Positions 8,064 through 16,571 of a stretch of 64,000 nt of DNA are shown one piece after another (the stretch's first letter is position 1; each line of letters opens with the position of its first letter). Origin of the DNA: Planctomycetota bacterium (GTDB lineage Bacteria; Planctomycetota; B15-G4). Location of the stretch: positions 1 through 64,000 of the forward strand of contig QNBX01000004.1 of the NCBI GenBank assembly GCA_003644265.1, written 5' to 3'. A model generated the notes under the pieces. It was not told the origin of the DNA. It saw only the letters and a program-made list of their open reading frames with translations, and did not search any database. The position numbers and the translations under genes are program-made.

Positions 8064-10444
8064 CGCCGCGGCTCCCAGCGCCGGCAGGACTCGCACTCGT
8101 CGGGCACCCACAGCACGCTGGCCTTCATCTCGGTCATGCCGGCGTAGCCCAGCTCGGCCAGCATGGCACCGGTGTCCTCGTCCTCCAGGGCCTCGCCCTG
8201 CCCCTCGGTGCTGGCCCGGCTGAGCCAGGCCACCAGCCCGGCCCGCATGGCCCGGGTGCGCTCGGGCTGCTCGGCGGACAGCTCGCGCCGGCAAGCGGGG
8301 TCGGCCACGCGATCAAACAGCTCGGTCTCGTGGAGGGCGTAGCCGCGCGAGGTGTAGGTGCCGTGGTGCTCGGTCAGCTGCAGGCGCAGCATCCAGGGGC
8401 CGTCCACCGCCAGCGCCGAACGCCCGCCCGACGAGATCACGAAGCGCGGCCCTGCGCGCGCCTCCGACAGCAGTGAGCGCCCCGGAAAGGGCACCTCACC
8501 CAGGCCCGCCAGATCGAGCAGTGTGCGGCCGAGGTCGAGCGACAGCACGGGGCGTTCGTCCAGCGTGCCCGGCGTGATCGCGGGCGCGGTCAGGATCAGC
8601 GGCACCGCGACGGTCTCCGGGTACAGCTCGGCGTGATCGAAGTGCACGTCGTACTGCCCCAGCCCCTCGCCGTGATCGCCCACGAAGGCCACCACGCCGG
8701 CCCGCACCCGCGGGAGCTCGAGCAGGGGTTCCAGCAGTGCGTCCAGACCGGTCACTTCGGCGGCGTACTGCGCGCGGGCGTAACTCATGTCCTTGAGCCC
8801 GGGCATGTCTCTCGGCGCCATCGGGCCGGGGTGACCAAAGTCGAGCGCGAACGGATCTCGTGTGGCGTCGTAGTAGAGCCGATCGAACTCAGCGCTCGGC
8901 TCGTAGGGCGCGTGCGCGTCAAACAGGTGCAGCCACACGAACAGCGGGTGCCCGGCTTCGGCCTCCAGCCAGCGCTCGAGCAGCGCCACGCTGGCCGCGC
9001 CGTCACGCATGGTGCTTTCCGGTCGGGAGAGCCGGTCGAAGCCCCGGCCCAGCCCGCTGAACTTGTGGCCCAGATGCTTGGCCGACACCACCGCCAGGGT
9101 GCGCCAGCCGGCGGCAGCAAACCGCTCCGCCAGGGTGGGCATCAGCTCGCCCAGCACCACGCTGTTCTTGACGGGCGGCAGGTCACGCGGGTGCCAGCCG
9201 GTCAGCATGGCCTGGTGCGCCGGACCGGTCACGTTGGTGGGCGAGTAACAGTCGAGGAACAGCGCGCCCCGCGCCGCCAGCGCGTCCAGTACCGGGGTCT
9301 GTAGCCAGTCGGCGCCGGCGGCCCCCAGGTGGTCGGCGCGGTGGGTATCGCTGGTGATCAACAAGACCAGCGGCATCTGCTCGCGCGCGTGCTCCAGACG
9401 CGCCTCCGCCACGATCGCCGCCGCGTCGCCGCCCCCTGGCCCCGGGTCCATCTCGAAGCGCAGCGTCAGCTCGAGGCCCGCGTAGGAGCCCAAGCTCCAG
9501 CGCACGTCGAGCCAGCGTCGGTGGCGACGGGCCTGCCGCGTGTCCACATCGAAGACGCGTTGATCCAGGGTCTGCCCCTGCCACACCAGACTCACGCGCA
9601 GCGTGTCGGGCTCGGCGCCCTCGGGTCGCGCGAGCGAGCGGGGCAGGCCGACCGAGAAGGCCAGTTGGCTCTCGGCGCCGGGCGTCACCTGCACCACCAG
9701 CGGCGCACCGGTCACTACGCTGCGCCCTTCGCGCCAGACCTCACCCAGCAGCACGTGCCCCCCGGGGAAGGGCAGCGAGGCCAGGTCGTACTCGCTCATC
9801 AGCTCGACCGACACCAGGCCCAGGCGCCGCTTGGTGCCTCTGCAGACGAAGCGCAGACCATCGATGTCGGGCAGGTCGCGCGACTTGGCGCCCAGCACCA
9901 GGTTGATCGCGACGGGTTGCTCGCTCTGGACCAGCTGCCTGGGCAAGCTGAGCCCAACGACCTTGCCACCGGACAGGAGCCCCACCTGTAGGCTGCCGTG
10001 GCCCGAGAAGCTGGCCATCACGCGCAGCCCGCGCACGCCCGCCATGTTCAGCGCGCCGAGCCGCGTGATGCGCAGCGGACCCTGCTGCTTGGTGGCGCCA
10101 AAGATCATGCGGGCGGGCCGCCCGTCGGCCGCCGGCCAGAGACTCGCGGACTGCTTCAAGAACTTCCAGCGCGTCAGCTCATCCGTCAGCACGAAGGTGA
10201 CGTTGTGCGGGGCCTCGAGCGACTCGCCTCGCTGCTCGGGCTCGAGCTGCAGACGCAGGAAACCCGGTCCCGGCTCGGGCGCGGGGCCGCAGGCGCTCCC
10301 CAGAATCAGCAGCAGCCACAGCAGCCCGTGCAGACAGCATGGGGTCAGCCCGCGACAGTCTCGGACGCCGGGCACCCTGCTCGCGTCGGACGGGAGCCAA
10401 AGATCGTGCCGTGCTCCCCGCTCCCGCCCGTCCGTACCCGGCAT
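8060..10444 (-). CDS. Lipoprotein sulfatase/phosphohydrolase-fold enzyme, Thr-nucleophile type
   Basis: A 794-residue protein of the sulfatase-like alkaline phosphatase superfamily. The ATG at 10444 shares one base with the preceding stop (TGATG) and follows a GGAGG. It leaves a long n-region before the lipobox LGSAC (Cys near 52); a GTG at 10375 is an alternative. A beta-rich N-terminal domain spans to about residue 360. The catalytic half has LLITSDTHRADHLG, then TNVTGPAHQAMLTG with the likely Thr nucleophile near 405 in place of the Cys/Ser that becomes formylglycine in true sulfatases, HLFDAHAPY, and GDHGEGLGQYDVHFDHAELY with the remaining metal ligands. Thr-x-Pro-x-His variants are known in many uncharacterised hydrolase/transferase relatives. 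Substrate unknown: sulfate ester, phosphodiester or phosphoglycerol. The C-terminus carries LWVPDECESC. Confidence 0.87.
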   Translation of the reverse strand: MPGTDGRERGARHDLWLPSDASRVPGVRDCRGLTPCCLHGLLWLLLILGSACGPAPEPGPGFLRLQLEPEQRGESLEAPHNVTFVLTDELTRWKFLKQSASLWPAADGRPARMIFGATKQQGPLRITRLGALNMAGVRGLRVMASFSGHGSLQVGLLSGGKVVGLSLPRQLVQSEQPVAINLVLGAKSRDLPDIDGLRFVCRGTKRRLGLVSVELMSEYDLASLPFPGGHVLLGEVWREGRSVVTGAPLVVQVTPGAESQLAFSVGLPRSLARPEGAEPDTLRVSLVWQGQTLDQRVFDVDTRQARRHRRWLDVRWSLGSYAGLELTLRFEMDPGPGGGDAAAIVAEARLEHAREQMPLVLLITSDTHRADHLGAAGADWLQTPVLDALAARGALFLDCYSPTNVTGPAHQAMLTGWHPRDLPPVKNSVVLGELMPTLAERFAAAGWRTLAVVSAKHLGHKFSGLGRGFDRLSRPESTMRDGAASVALLERWLEAEAGHPLFVWLHLFDAHAPYEPSAEFDRLYYDATRDPFALDFGHPGPMAPRDMPGLKDMSYARAQYAAEVTGLDALLEPLLELPRVRAGVVAFVGDHGEGLGQYDVHFDHAELYPETVAVPLILTAPAITPGTLDERPVLSLDLGRTLLDLAGLGEVPFPGRSLLSEARAGPRFVISSGGRSALAVDGPWMLRLQLTEHHGTYTSRGYALHETELFDRVADPACRRELSAEQPERTRAMRAGLVAWLSRASTEGQGEALEDEDTGAMLAELGYAGMTEMKASVLWVPDECESCRRWEPRR

Positions 10445-12723
10445 CACCCACCTGCCTCCGCTTTGAAGTGCGCGCACCACGAGCAGGAGTCCGACACCCA
10501 CAGCTCAGACGGCCCCGCGCTGGTGTCTTCGAGATAACCCAGCTCACGGAGCTGGGCCGCGCGCTCGGCATCCTGCACCAATTCTCCGGCCAGATCGAGA
10601 TCCTGGCGCGAAGCCAGCCACGTCACCAAGCCTCTGCGCAGAGCCCTCGCGCGTGGCAGCTCTTCACGCCACAGATCCTGGGTGCAGCCCGGGTCGGCGC
10701 GCAGATCGTAGAGCTGCACCTGATGACGCTCGAAGCTGCTGGTCATCTGCCGCTGCCGCTGATCGCGCAGATGCAACACGAGATGCCAGCCGTCGTCCGT
10801 GACCGACGCGGAGAAGCCGTGGGCCGAGAGAGCAAAGCGCGGACCGCTGCTGACGGCGCCGCCCCGCGCCAGCGCGGCGAAGCTGCGACCGGGGACGCCC
10901 CGCGCGTCCACACCCGCCAGCTCCAGCAGGGTGGCCGCCAGGTCGAGGTGCCCCACCGGCGTGTCGCTGACGCGGCCCGCCGACGCCCCCGGGAACGCGA
11001 TCACCAGAGGCACGTGGATGCTCTCGGGGTAGAGCCCGGCGTGCGTGAACCAGATGCCATGTTGCCCGAAGGACTCGCCGTGGTCCGCCGTCAGCGCCAC
11101 CAGCCCGTCGGCCACGCGGCCACGGGCCAACAGCGGGGCCAGCGCCTCGTCCAGGCGGCTCACCTCGCCACGATAGGCCGCGGCCGGCCAGGAGAAGTCG
11201 CGCAGCCCCGACAGCTCCGGAGGCAGCACGCTGGCGGGCACCTCGGGCTCGGGCAGCTGCTCGTCGTAGGGGTCGCTGTCGTCGGGCCAGTAGCGCCGGG
11301 CCCAGCGCGCGGGCGGCTTGTACGGCCCGTGGGCATCGAACAGATGGACCCACAGGAACAGGGGCCGGCCGTCCGCGGCGTCGAGCGCCGCCTGCGCCAG
11401 GGGCAGGCTGTCCTCGGCGCTGCGAGAGCCTCCGCCGTCGGGCCAGCTCATGCGGTCGAAGCCCTGCCCGAGCCCGCTGGTGGGATGCCCCAGGTGACGC
11501 GCGCTCACCACCGCGGCCGTGCGCCAGCCCGCGGCGGCGAAGGCCTCGGCCAGCGTGGCGGCGCGCTCTCCCAAGGGCAGCGAGTTGTGCAGGATGCCGG
11601 TCTCGGCTGGGTGCAGCCCTGAGAGCAGCGCGGCGTGGGAGGGGTTGGTCACGTTGGTGGTGGCTAGGCAATCGCTGAACAGCACGCCCCGCGCGGCCAG
11701 GGCGTCCAGCGTGGGCGTGGCCACGTCCACGCTGCCGGGCGCGGCCCCCAGGTGATCGGCGCGGTGCGTGTCGCTGGTGATCAGGACCAGCGTGGACGGC
11801 GCGGCCGCTGGCGACCACACAGACAGCTCGCCGATGGCGCAGGCGGAGGGCAGCTCAACAGCGGGTGCGAGCCACATGCGCAGCTCGGCCTCGCGCCCCG
11901 CCAGCTCGGACAGGTCGAGCTCGACCGCCGCCCAGCGCGCCTCGCGGCCGACCCCGTCGGGGCGCGCGACGCGACGGCTGACCCGCTGCGCGCCGGCCAG
12001 CACCTCCACCAGCAGCAGTGGCGTGGCGTCTCCCGACCCGTGCTGCGGCTCCCAGGTGTGGACGAACGACAGGCGCCCGTTGGCGGGCACCACGAAGCGC
12101 GCGGACAGCTCGCGCTCCTGGTCCAGGCCCTCGGCGCGCCGGGCATCTCCCCACAGGTCCACCAGCTGCGGAGGCCCTGCGGGGTTCGGCAGCACGGCGC
12201 CCGCCGGCTGGCGAAGCAGCGCCAGCGACTGCAGGTCGACGCGGTGCACGCTGGCGTGGGCCTTGAGCACCAGCCGGTCCGCGCGACGATCGCGCTGCCA
12301 GAAGACGTGCGCGGGCAAGTGCAGCCAGGCCACGTCGTCCGACACGATCACCGGCTGGGAGCGCGTCAGGCCCACCAGGTCGGGCCCGTCCCAGAGCTCC
12401 ACCAGCACCTCGCCCGGACCGGCCGCGGCCACGCCCAGCCTGATCGCGTCGAAGGCCGAGAGCTCGAAGGCGCCTCGCAGCGTGGCGCTCAGGACCACGC
12501 CGCCGGCGGGGTCCGACAGCCGCCAGGTGCCGCCAGGCCCGGGTGCGACGCGCGGAGCCGCGGCCACCCAGGCGCCCGGAAAGCCCAGCTCGGCCACCAG
12601 CTCGAGCTGCGGCCAGGGCGGCGCGTCCGCCGGGGGCGAGAGGTCGAGGCGCAGCTCGCTGCCCGGTCCCACGGGCTCCCCGCAGCCGACGACCAGCAGC
12701 GCCAGCAGCAGGCTCAGGATCAG
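10444..12723 (-). CDS. Lipoprotein sulfatase/phosphohydrolase-fold enzyme (first of three), start uncertain
   Basis: About 759 residues from a CTG at 12723, head of the three-gene unit. It has a lipoprotein signal (LILSLLLALLVVGC), a beta-rich N-terminal domain to about residue 320, then the catalytic blocks LVLITSDTHRADHLG, TNVTNPSHAALLSG (likely Thr nucleophile near 358), HLFDAHGPY and TADHGESFGQHGIWFTHAGLY. All the metal-ligand motifs are present, so it should be active; the substrate is unknown. No ATG, GTG or TTG lies in frame between tRNA-Leu (on the opposite strand) and the lipobox. The next in-frame starts would be read through the antisense of the tRNA. Either CTG is used, or an indel has displaced a GTG 54 bases upstream in another frame. 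Its C-terminal LWVSDSCSWC resembles that of the second paralogue. Confidence 0.82.
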   Translation of the reverse strand: MILSLLLALLVVGCGEPVGPGSELRLDLSPPADAPPWPQLELVAELGFPGAWVAAAPRVAPGPGGTWRLSDPAGGVVLSATLRGAFELSAFDAIRLGVAAAGPGEVLVELWDGPDLVGLTRSQPVIVSDDVAWLHLPAHVFWQRDRRADRLVLKAHASVHRVDLQSLALLRQPAGAVLPNPAGPPQLVDLWGDARRAEGLDQERELSARFVVPANGRLSFVHTWEPQHGSGDATPLLLVEVLAGAQRVSRRVARPDGVGREARWAAVELDLSELAGREAELRMWLAPAVELPSACAIGELSVWSPAAAPSTLVLITSDTHRADHLGAAPGSVDVATPTLDALAARGVLFSDCLATTNVTNPSHAALLSGLHPAETGILHNSLPLGERAATLAEAFAAAGWRTAAVVSARHLGHPTSGLGQGFDRMSWPDGGGSRSAEDSLPLAQAALDAADGRPLFLWVHLFDAHGPYKPPARWARRYWPDDSDPYDEQLPEPEVPASVLPPELSGLRDFSWPAAAYRGEVSRLDEALAPLLARGRVADGLVALTADHGESFGQHGIWFTHAGLYPESIHVPLVIAFPGASAGRVSDTPVGHLDLAATLLELAGVDARGVPGRSFAALARGGAVSSGPRFALSAHGFSASVTDDGWHLVLHLRDQRQRQMTSSFERHQVQLYDLRADPGCTQDLWREELPRARALRRGLVTWLASRQDLDLAGELVQDAERAAQLRELGYLEDTSAGPSELWVSDSCSWCAHFKAEAGG

Positions 12724-12791
12724 CGCCCTGGTCGGCTCGGCCGCGCCGACGATTGCACGGCGACAGGAGCAAGGCTCACAATGCGCAGCCT

Positions 12792-12875
12792 GCGAGGGTG
12801 GCGGAATGGCAGACGCGCTGGATTTAGGATCCAGTGGGGCAACCCGTGGGGGTTCGACTCCCCCTCCTCGCACCA
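12792..12875 (+). tRNA. tRNA-Leu (anticodon TAG)
   Basis: Acceptor stem GCGAGGG pairs with TCCTCGC with one wobble. The anticodon stem CTGGA/TCCAG encloses TTTAGGA, giving anticodon TAG for CTA leucine codons. A class II variable arm (GGGGCAACCC) and the T arm GGGGGTTCGACTCCCCC are present, and CCA is encoded at 12873-12875. It lies antisense to the region just upstream of the first sulfatase gene. Confidence 0.97.
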
Positions 12876-12995
12876 GCGCCGAGCGGCCAGCGGCAGCCAG
12901 ACCGGCCCCGCCGGGGAGAGCATCGACGCGCGTCTGCGGAGAAGCGTGCATCCCGTGAGCGTACCCACGGCGCGGCCTGCGATCAGCCCGCGAGT

Positions 12996-13412
12996 CTAGT
13001 GCGGAGCTTCGCTGGCCGCGTTGCGGTTCCAGTCGGGCACCACCACGATCACGCCTTCGCTGCCGTCGGGCACGCACTGACACGCCAGGCGCGAGGCGTC
13101 GGTCAGGCCCGGAGCCAGGTCGAGCATGTCCTCCTCGCCCTCGTGCAGCTCGCTGCAGGAGCCGGCGCCGTGCTCGATCAATACGTGACAGGTGGAGCAG
13201 GCGCACACGCCGCCGCAGGCATGATCGATGTCGATGCCGTGGCCGCACGCCACGTCCAGCACGCTGCCCGCCAGACCTTCCTCGGTGTAGGGCAGCGCCG
13301 CCGGGTCCACCTCGACCGCGCGCTCCTCGCCCCCCACCAGGAAGACCATGCGGTAGGGCTGCTTGGGCAGGATCACTTCGCTCTGCTTGATGTACGGGTT
13401 GACACCACCCAT
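12996..13412 (-). CDS. fdx: [2Fe-2S] ferredoxin, ISC/adrenodoxin type
   Basis: A 138-residue electron carrier. The ATG at 13412 is preceded by GGAG ten bases upstream; a longer in-frame extension to 13472 has no RBS and is low complexity. The cluster ligands are clear: HACGGVCACSTCHV gives Cys-x5-Cys-x2-Cys near residues 65-74, and RLACQC supplies the fourth Cys near 108. The pattern and the acidic SELHEGEEDML helix fit the ISC/adrenodoxin subgroup, which feeds electrons to Fe-S assembly or to P450-like enzymes. No isc gene is adjacent, so the partner cannot be named. The gene is alone, between tRNA-Leu and the M16 gene. Confidence 0.9.
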   Translation of the reverse strand: MGGVNPYIKQSEVILPKQPYRMVFLVGGEERAVEVDPAALPYTEEGLAGSVLDVACGHGIDIDHACGGVCACSTCHVLIEHGAGSCSELHEGEEDMLDLAPGLTDASRLACQCVPDGSEGVIVVVPDWNRNAASEAPH

Positions 13413-13513
13413 GGGTCCGGTGCTCCTGCGATCGGCGATCGGGGGGGACGGCGGCCCCGTCGGCGGGACCACAGGCGCAGGATAGCCTGCCGGGAGCCGG
13501 CTCGCGACGCGGC

Positions 13514-16450
13514 TCAGGGCCTGGAGTCGCCGGCGCCCACCTGCACCTGCACCAGCACCACCGAAGCGGCCTGCCAGTCCAGCACCTCGGCCGCCAGAGC
13601 GGACAGGGCGGCGGCGTCGATGGCGGCGTAGTCGCTCAGCAGCGTGCGCGCCTGATCCAGACGAGCGGGCTCGCGCTGGCAGCGCCCCAACACGCCCAGC
13701 CAGTAGCCGGGGGTGCCCTGCTGAGCCGCCACGGCCTGCAGCTGCTGCTGCATCAGCCGCGCCAGCTCGTCGCGCCCCACGCCCTCCCGGGCCAGGCGCT
13801 GCAACACCTCAACGCACAGCTCCAGCGCCTCGGGCGCCGTGCCGGGCGGCGGCTCGACCTCAAGCACCAGGTCGCCAAGCCCCGCAAACACCTGACTGGC
13901 TGAGGAGCTCACGTCGAGGCGGCCCTGCTGGCCCAGCAGCGGTTGCAGCGCATCGACCAGCCTTCCGCCCAGCACCACCGCCAGCAGGGACAGGCGTCGG
14001 CGCATGACGGCGTCCCTGCCGTCCGCCGTGGGCAGGTGGATCTGCAGCAGGTCGAGCGGCGCGGGACCGGACACCACGATGTCCTCGCGCAGTCCCGACA
14101 CCAGGGTCACGCGCCGGCGCTGGGCGTACGGGCGCAGCTGCGCAACCCGTTGGGGCAGCAGCCCGAAGTTGGCCAGCAGCGCCGCCTCGGCCTGCTCAGG
14201 CTCGAAGTCACCCACCAACGTGAGCTCCAGCGGCCCCTCGGCGAACTGCGGGCCGACCCACGCGGCGATGTCCCCCATGCTCACCGCCGCCACCTCGCTC
14301 TGGGGCGGCAGGCCGAAGCGCGGGTCGCCGGAGAAGAGCCGCGGCAGCACCTCGCTCAGCAGCGGGCCGCGAGGCTGGCTGGCCAGGCCCGCATAGAGCG
14401 CACCCAGGTCCCCGCGGCGCGCGCTCAGGCCCTCGGGATGGAAGCCCGGCTCCCGCACGGTCGCCGCCAGCAGCTCGAGCGCGAAGCCCAGCTCCTCGGG
14501 CGGCGCCAGCGCCTCCAGCACGAACGCGTCCTCACCCGCGCTCAGGCTGGCGCTCACGCGCCGCGCTGCCAGCACGCGCCGCAACGACGGGCCGTCGTGC
14601 TGCACCAGGCCCATGGTCTCCAGCGCGCCGAGCTGCTGAGCCGCAAACACCACCGCCGCGCGTTCGGGGGGCAGCGCCAGCTGGCCCTCCCCCAGCACGA
14701 CCCGCAGCGCCACCTGCGAGGCCCCGGGCAGGGGCTTGAGGTTGACGCGCACGCCGTTGTCGAGCTGCAGCTGGTGCACGCCCAGGTCCGCCACGAAGTG
14801 ACGGCCGGTGACGGCGCCGCGCCGGGCCGGGTCCGAGGCGTAGGCCCAGTCGGGCGTGGCGGCGCGCTCCCAGGCCTGACGCAAGGCCAGCCCTGCGCCG
14901 CCGTCCACCGGCAGCGGACCCAGGGCCTGGATCGAGAGGCTGCCGGCGTCCCAGGCGCGCCGCAGGGCCACGCGACACGACTCGCCATCGAGGCGTTGCA
15001 GCGCGGGGCCCAGCAACGCCGCCGCATCGGCAGGGGACATGGGCACCGCGCTGCCCGCGGCCAGGGCCAGCAGCTCGGCCAGCCACTGGGCCGAGCTGCG
15101 CGGCGCGCGCCGCTGCAGCGCCGTCACGGCCTGCGCCACCAACAGCTCCACCTCGGCATCCGCGAAGCCCGCGCTGAGGCTGTGGTCGAGCACGCGCCGG
15201 CAGACGACCAGGGCCTCGGCCCAAGCGCTCGGCAGGCACTGCATGGAGAGGCTCATGCCGGACAAGCCGGCCTCCCCGTCCACGGCGCGCACCGAGACCC
15301 CCGGCAGCCCGCCCGCGGCCACCGCCCGCAGCCGAGCCTCCAGCAGGGTCCGCGCCAGGCCCAGCGGCACCTCGTCCAGCAGCTGCGCGCGCGAGCTGCC
15401 GGGCGCCGGCGCAGGCTTCAGACTGGCCACCGTGAGCTGCAACGAGACCAGGCTCGGGACCTCGCGGGCCACGAAGGGCGCGGCCAGGGTCACGGGCGGG
15501 CCGGGGTCAGCGTCGCCTGGCGCCGTGGGCGGACGCGGCAGGGCGCCCAGCGCGGGGGTCAGCGCAGCCAGCGCATCGACGCCCGACAGGTCGCCCACCA
15601 GCACCACGGTGATCAGGTCGGGGCGCAACCAGCGCGCGCGCCAGCGCGCAAAGGCCTGGGCCGTGGGTCGGGCGCCCGGGTCAAACGGGCCCCGCTGGGC
15701 GAGGCGGCTGCCCGCCACCAGGGCGGCGCTGGCGGAGCGCAACGCGGAGGCGCGCGTGTCCTCCTCCGCGCTGGCCGACTCCTGATCGACCTCGGCAGAC
15801 GCGCGCGCGATCGCCCGGGCCGTGGACGCCTCGGGCGCCTCCCGAGTGGCGCCGGTCAGACGCGCAAACCACGCGCCGGCATGCTCGAGCTGCGTCCCGA
15901 CATCGCCCTGGAGGCGCAAGCTGAACACGCACTCATGCCAGCCTGCGGCGCTGGACAGGTGGGCCCCGTGGGCCTGGGGCTGGGCGGCCAACCAGCGCGC
16001 GCCGAGGGCCTGCTCGTCGCTGAACGCGACGTGCTGCAACAGGTGCGCGGCGCCGCGCTCGTCCTCGTCCTCAGACAGGCTGCCCGCGGCCAGATGCAGG
16101 GCCAGCAACAGCTCGCCCGAGCCGTCGTCCAGATCGACAAAGGCCAGGCGCAGCCCGTTGGGCAGCTGGCTCAACTGCACGGCGGCGTCGAGCGGCAGCT
16201 GGCAGCGTTCATGCGGCCAGGCACGCCGCTCGACTTGCGGCACGCCACCGGCCTCATCGGGCGACACGCCGGCACGCGCCTGCGTGGCTCCGCAACCCGC
16301 CAGTCCCAGCAGCCCCGCCAGCCCAGCGCACAGCGCCAAGCGCGCTCGCCCCGCCGAACGCGAACCCGCCCGCCAGCCCGCCCGCCAGCCCCCCAGTCGC
16401 GCCCAGACAGAGCGCCGTCGGATCCGGAGTGGAGCGCGCGGGCGGGGCAT
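13514..16450 (-). CDS. Two-domain M16 (insulinase-like) peptidase homologue, lipoprotein, altered zinc motif
   Basis: A 978-residue protein with a lipobox (LLGLAGC, Cys near 53) after a long Arg-rich n-region. Two M16 halves follow: one from about residue 85 (LPNGLRLAFVDLDDGS) and one from about 565 (LDNGVRVNLKPLPGA). M16 enzymes use HxxEH, with Glu as catalytic base and the two His binding zinc. Here the first half reads GAAHLLQHVAF (about 135-139), so the Glu is Gln; the second half shows no HxxEH, as is normal for the C-terminal half. Peptidase activity is therefore doubtful. In bacteria M16 proteins often work as active/inactive pairs, but no partner is present. It is divergent from the ABC transporter genes. 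Confidence 0.87.
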   Translation of the reverse strand: MPRPRAPLRIRRRSVWARLGGWRAGWRAGSRSAGRARLALCAGLAGLLGLAGCGATQARAGVSPDEAGGVPQVERRAWPHERCQLPLDAAVQLSQLPNGLRLAFVDLDDGSGELLLALHLAAGSLSEDEDERGAAHLLQHVAFSDEQALGARWLAAQPQAHGAHLSSAAGWHECVFSLRLQGDVGTQLEHAGAWFARLTGATREAPEASTARAIARASAEVDQESASAEEDTRASALRSASAALVAGSRLAQRGPFDPGARPTAQAFARWRARWLRPDLITVVLVGDLSGVDALAALTPALGALPRPPTAPGDADPGPPVTLAAPFVAREVPSLVSLQLTVASLKPAPAPGSSRAQLLDEVPLGLARTLLEARLRAVAAGGLPGVSVRAVDGEAGLSGMSLSMQCLPSAWAEALVVCRRVLDHSLSAGFADAEVELLVAQAVTALQRRAPRSSAQWLAELLALAAGSAVPMSPADAAALLGPALQRLDGESCRVALRRAWDAGSLSIQALGPLPVDGGAGLALRQAWERAATPDWAYASDPARRGAVTGRHFVADLGVHQLQLDNGVRVNLKPLPGASQVALRVVLGEGQLALPPERAAVVFAAQQLGALETMGLVQHDGPSLRRVLAARRVSASLSAGEDAFVLEALAPPEELGFALELLAATVREPGFHPEGLSARRGDLGALYAGLASQPRGPLLSEVLPRLFSGDPRFGLPPQSEVAAVSMGDIAAWVGPQFAEGPLELTLVGDFEPEQAEAALLANFGLLPQRVAQLRPYAQRRRVTLVSGLREDIVVSGPAPLDLLQIHLPTADGRDAVMRRRLSLLAVVLGGRLVDALQPLLGQQGRLDVSSSASQVFAGLGDLVLEVEPPPGTAPEALELCVEVLQRLAREGVGRDELARLMQQQLQAVAAQQGTPGYWLGVLGRCQREPARLDQARTLLSDYAAIDAAALSALAAEVLDWQAASVVLVQVQVGAGDSRP

Positions 16451-16522
16451 GGGACGTTGCCCTCTCGGGCCTCATGGATGAGTACTCGTCGGCCCACGTC
16501 GACGGGCCGGTGGGCGCCACCC

Positions 16523-16528
16523 TACAAT
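16523..16528 (+). promoter_or_regulatory. Candidate -10 box (TACAAT) for the ABC exporter operon
   Basis: TACAAT differs from TATAAT at one base and stands out in GC-rich intergenic DNA. Transcription would start near 16535 and leave a leader of about 37 bases holding the strong AGGAG site before the TTG start at 16572. No clear -35 box is visible. Confidence 0.5.
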
Positions 16529-16571
16529 CCCCAGCCCGCCACTCCCGCTGCCCTGCCTTAGGAGAAGCCCC

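Noticed and set aside
12724..13248. Upstream part of the first sulfatase frame
   Set aside because: It would be read through the antisense strand of tRNA-Leu and is not protein-like; only the part from the lipobox onward is coding.
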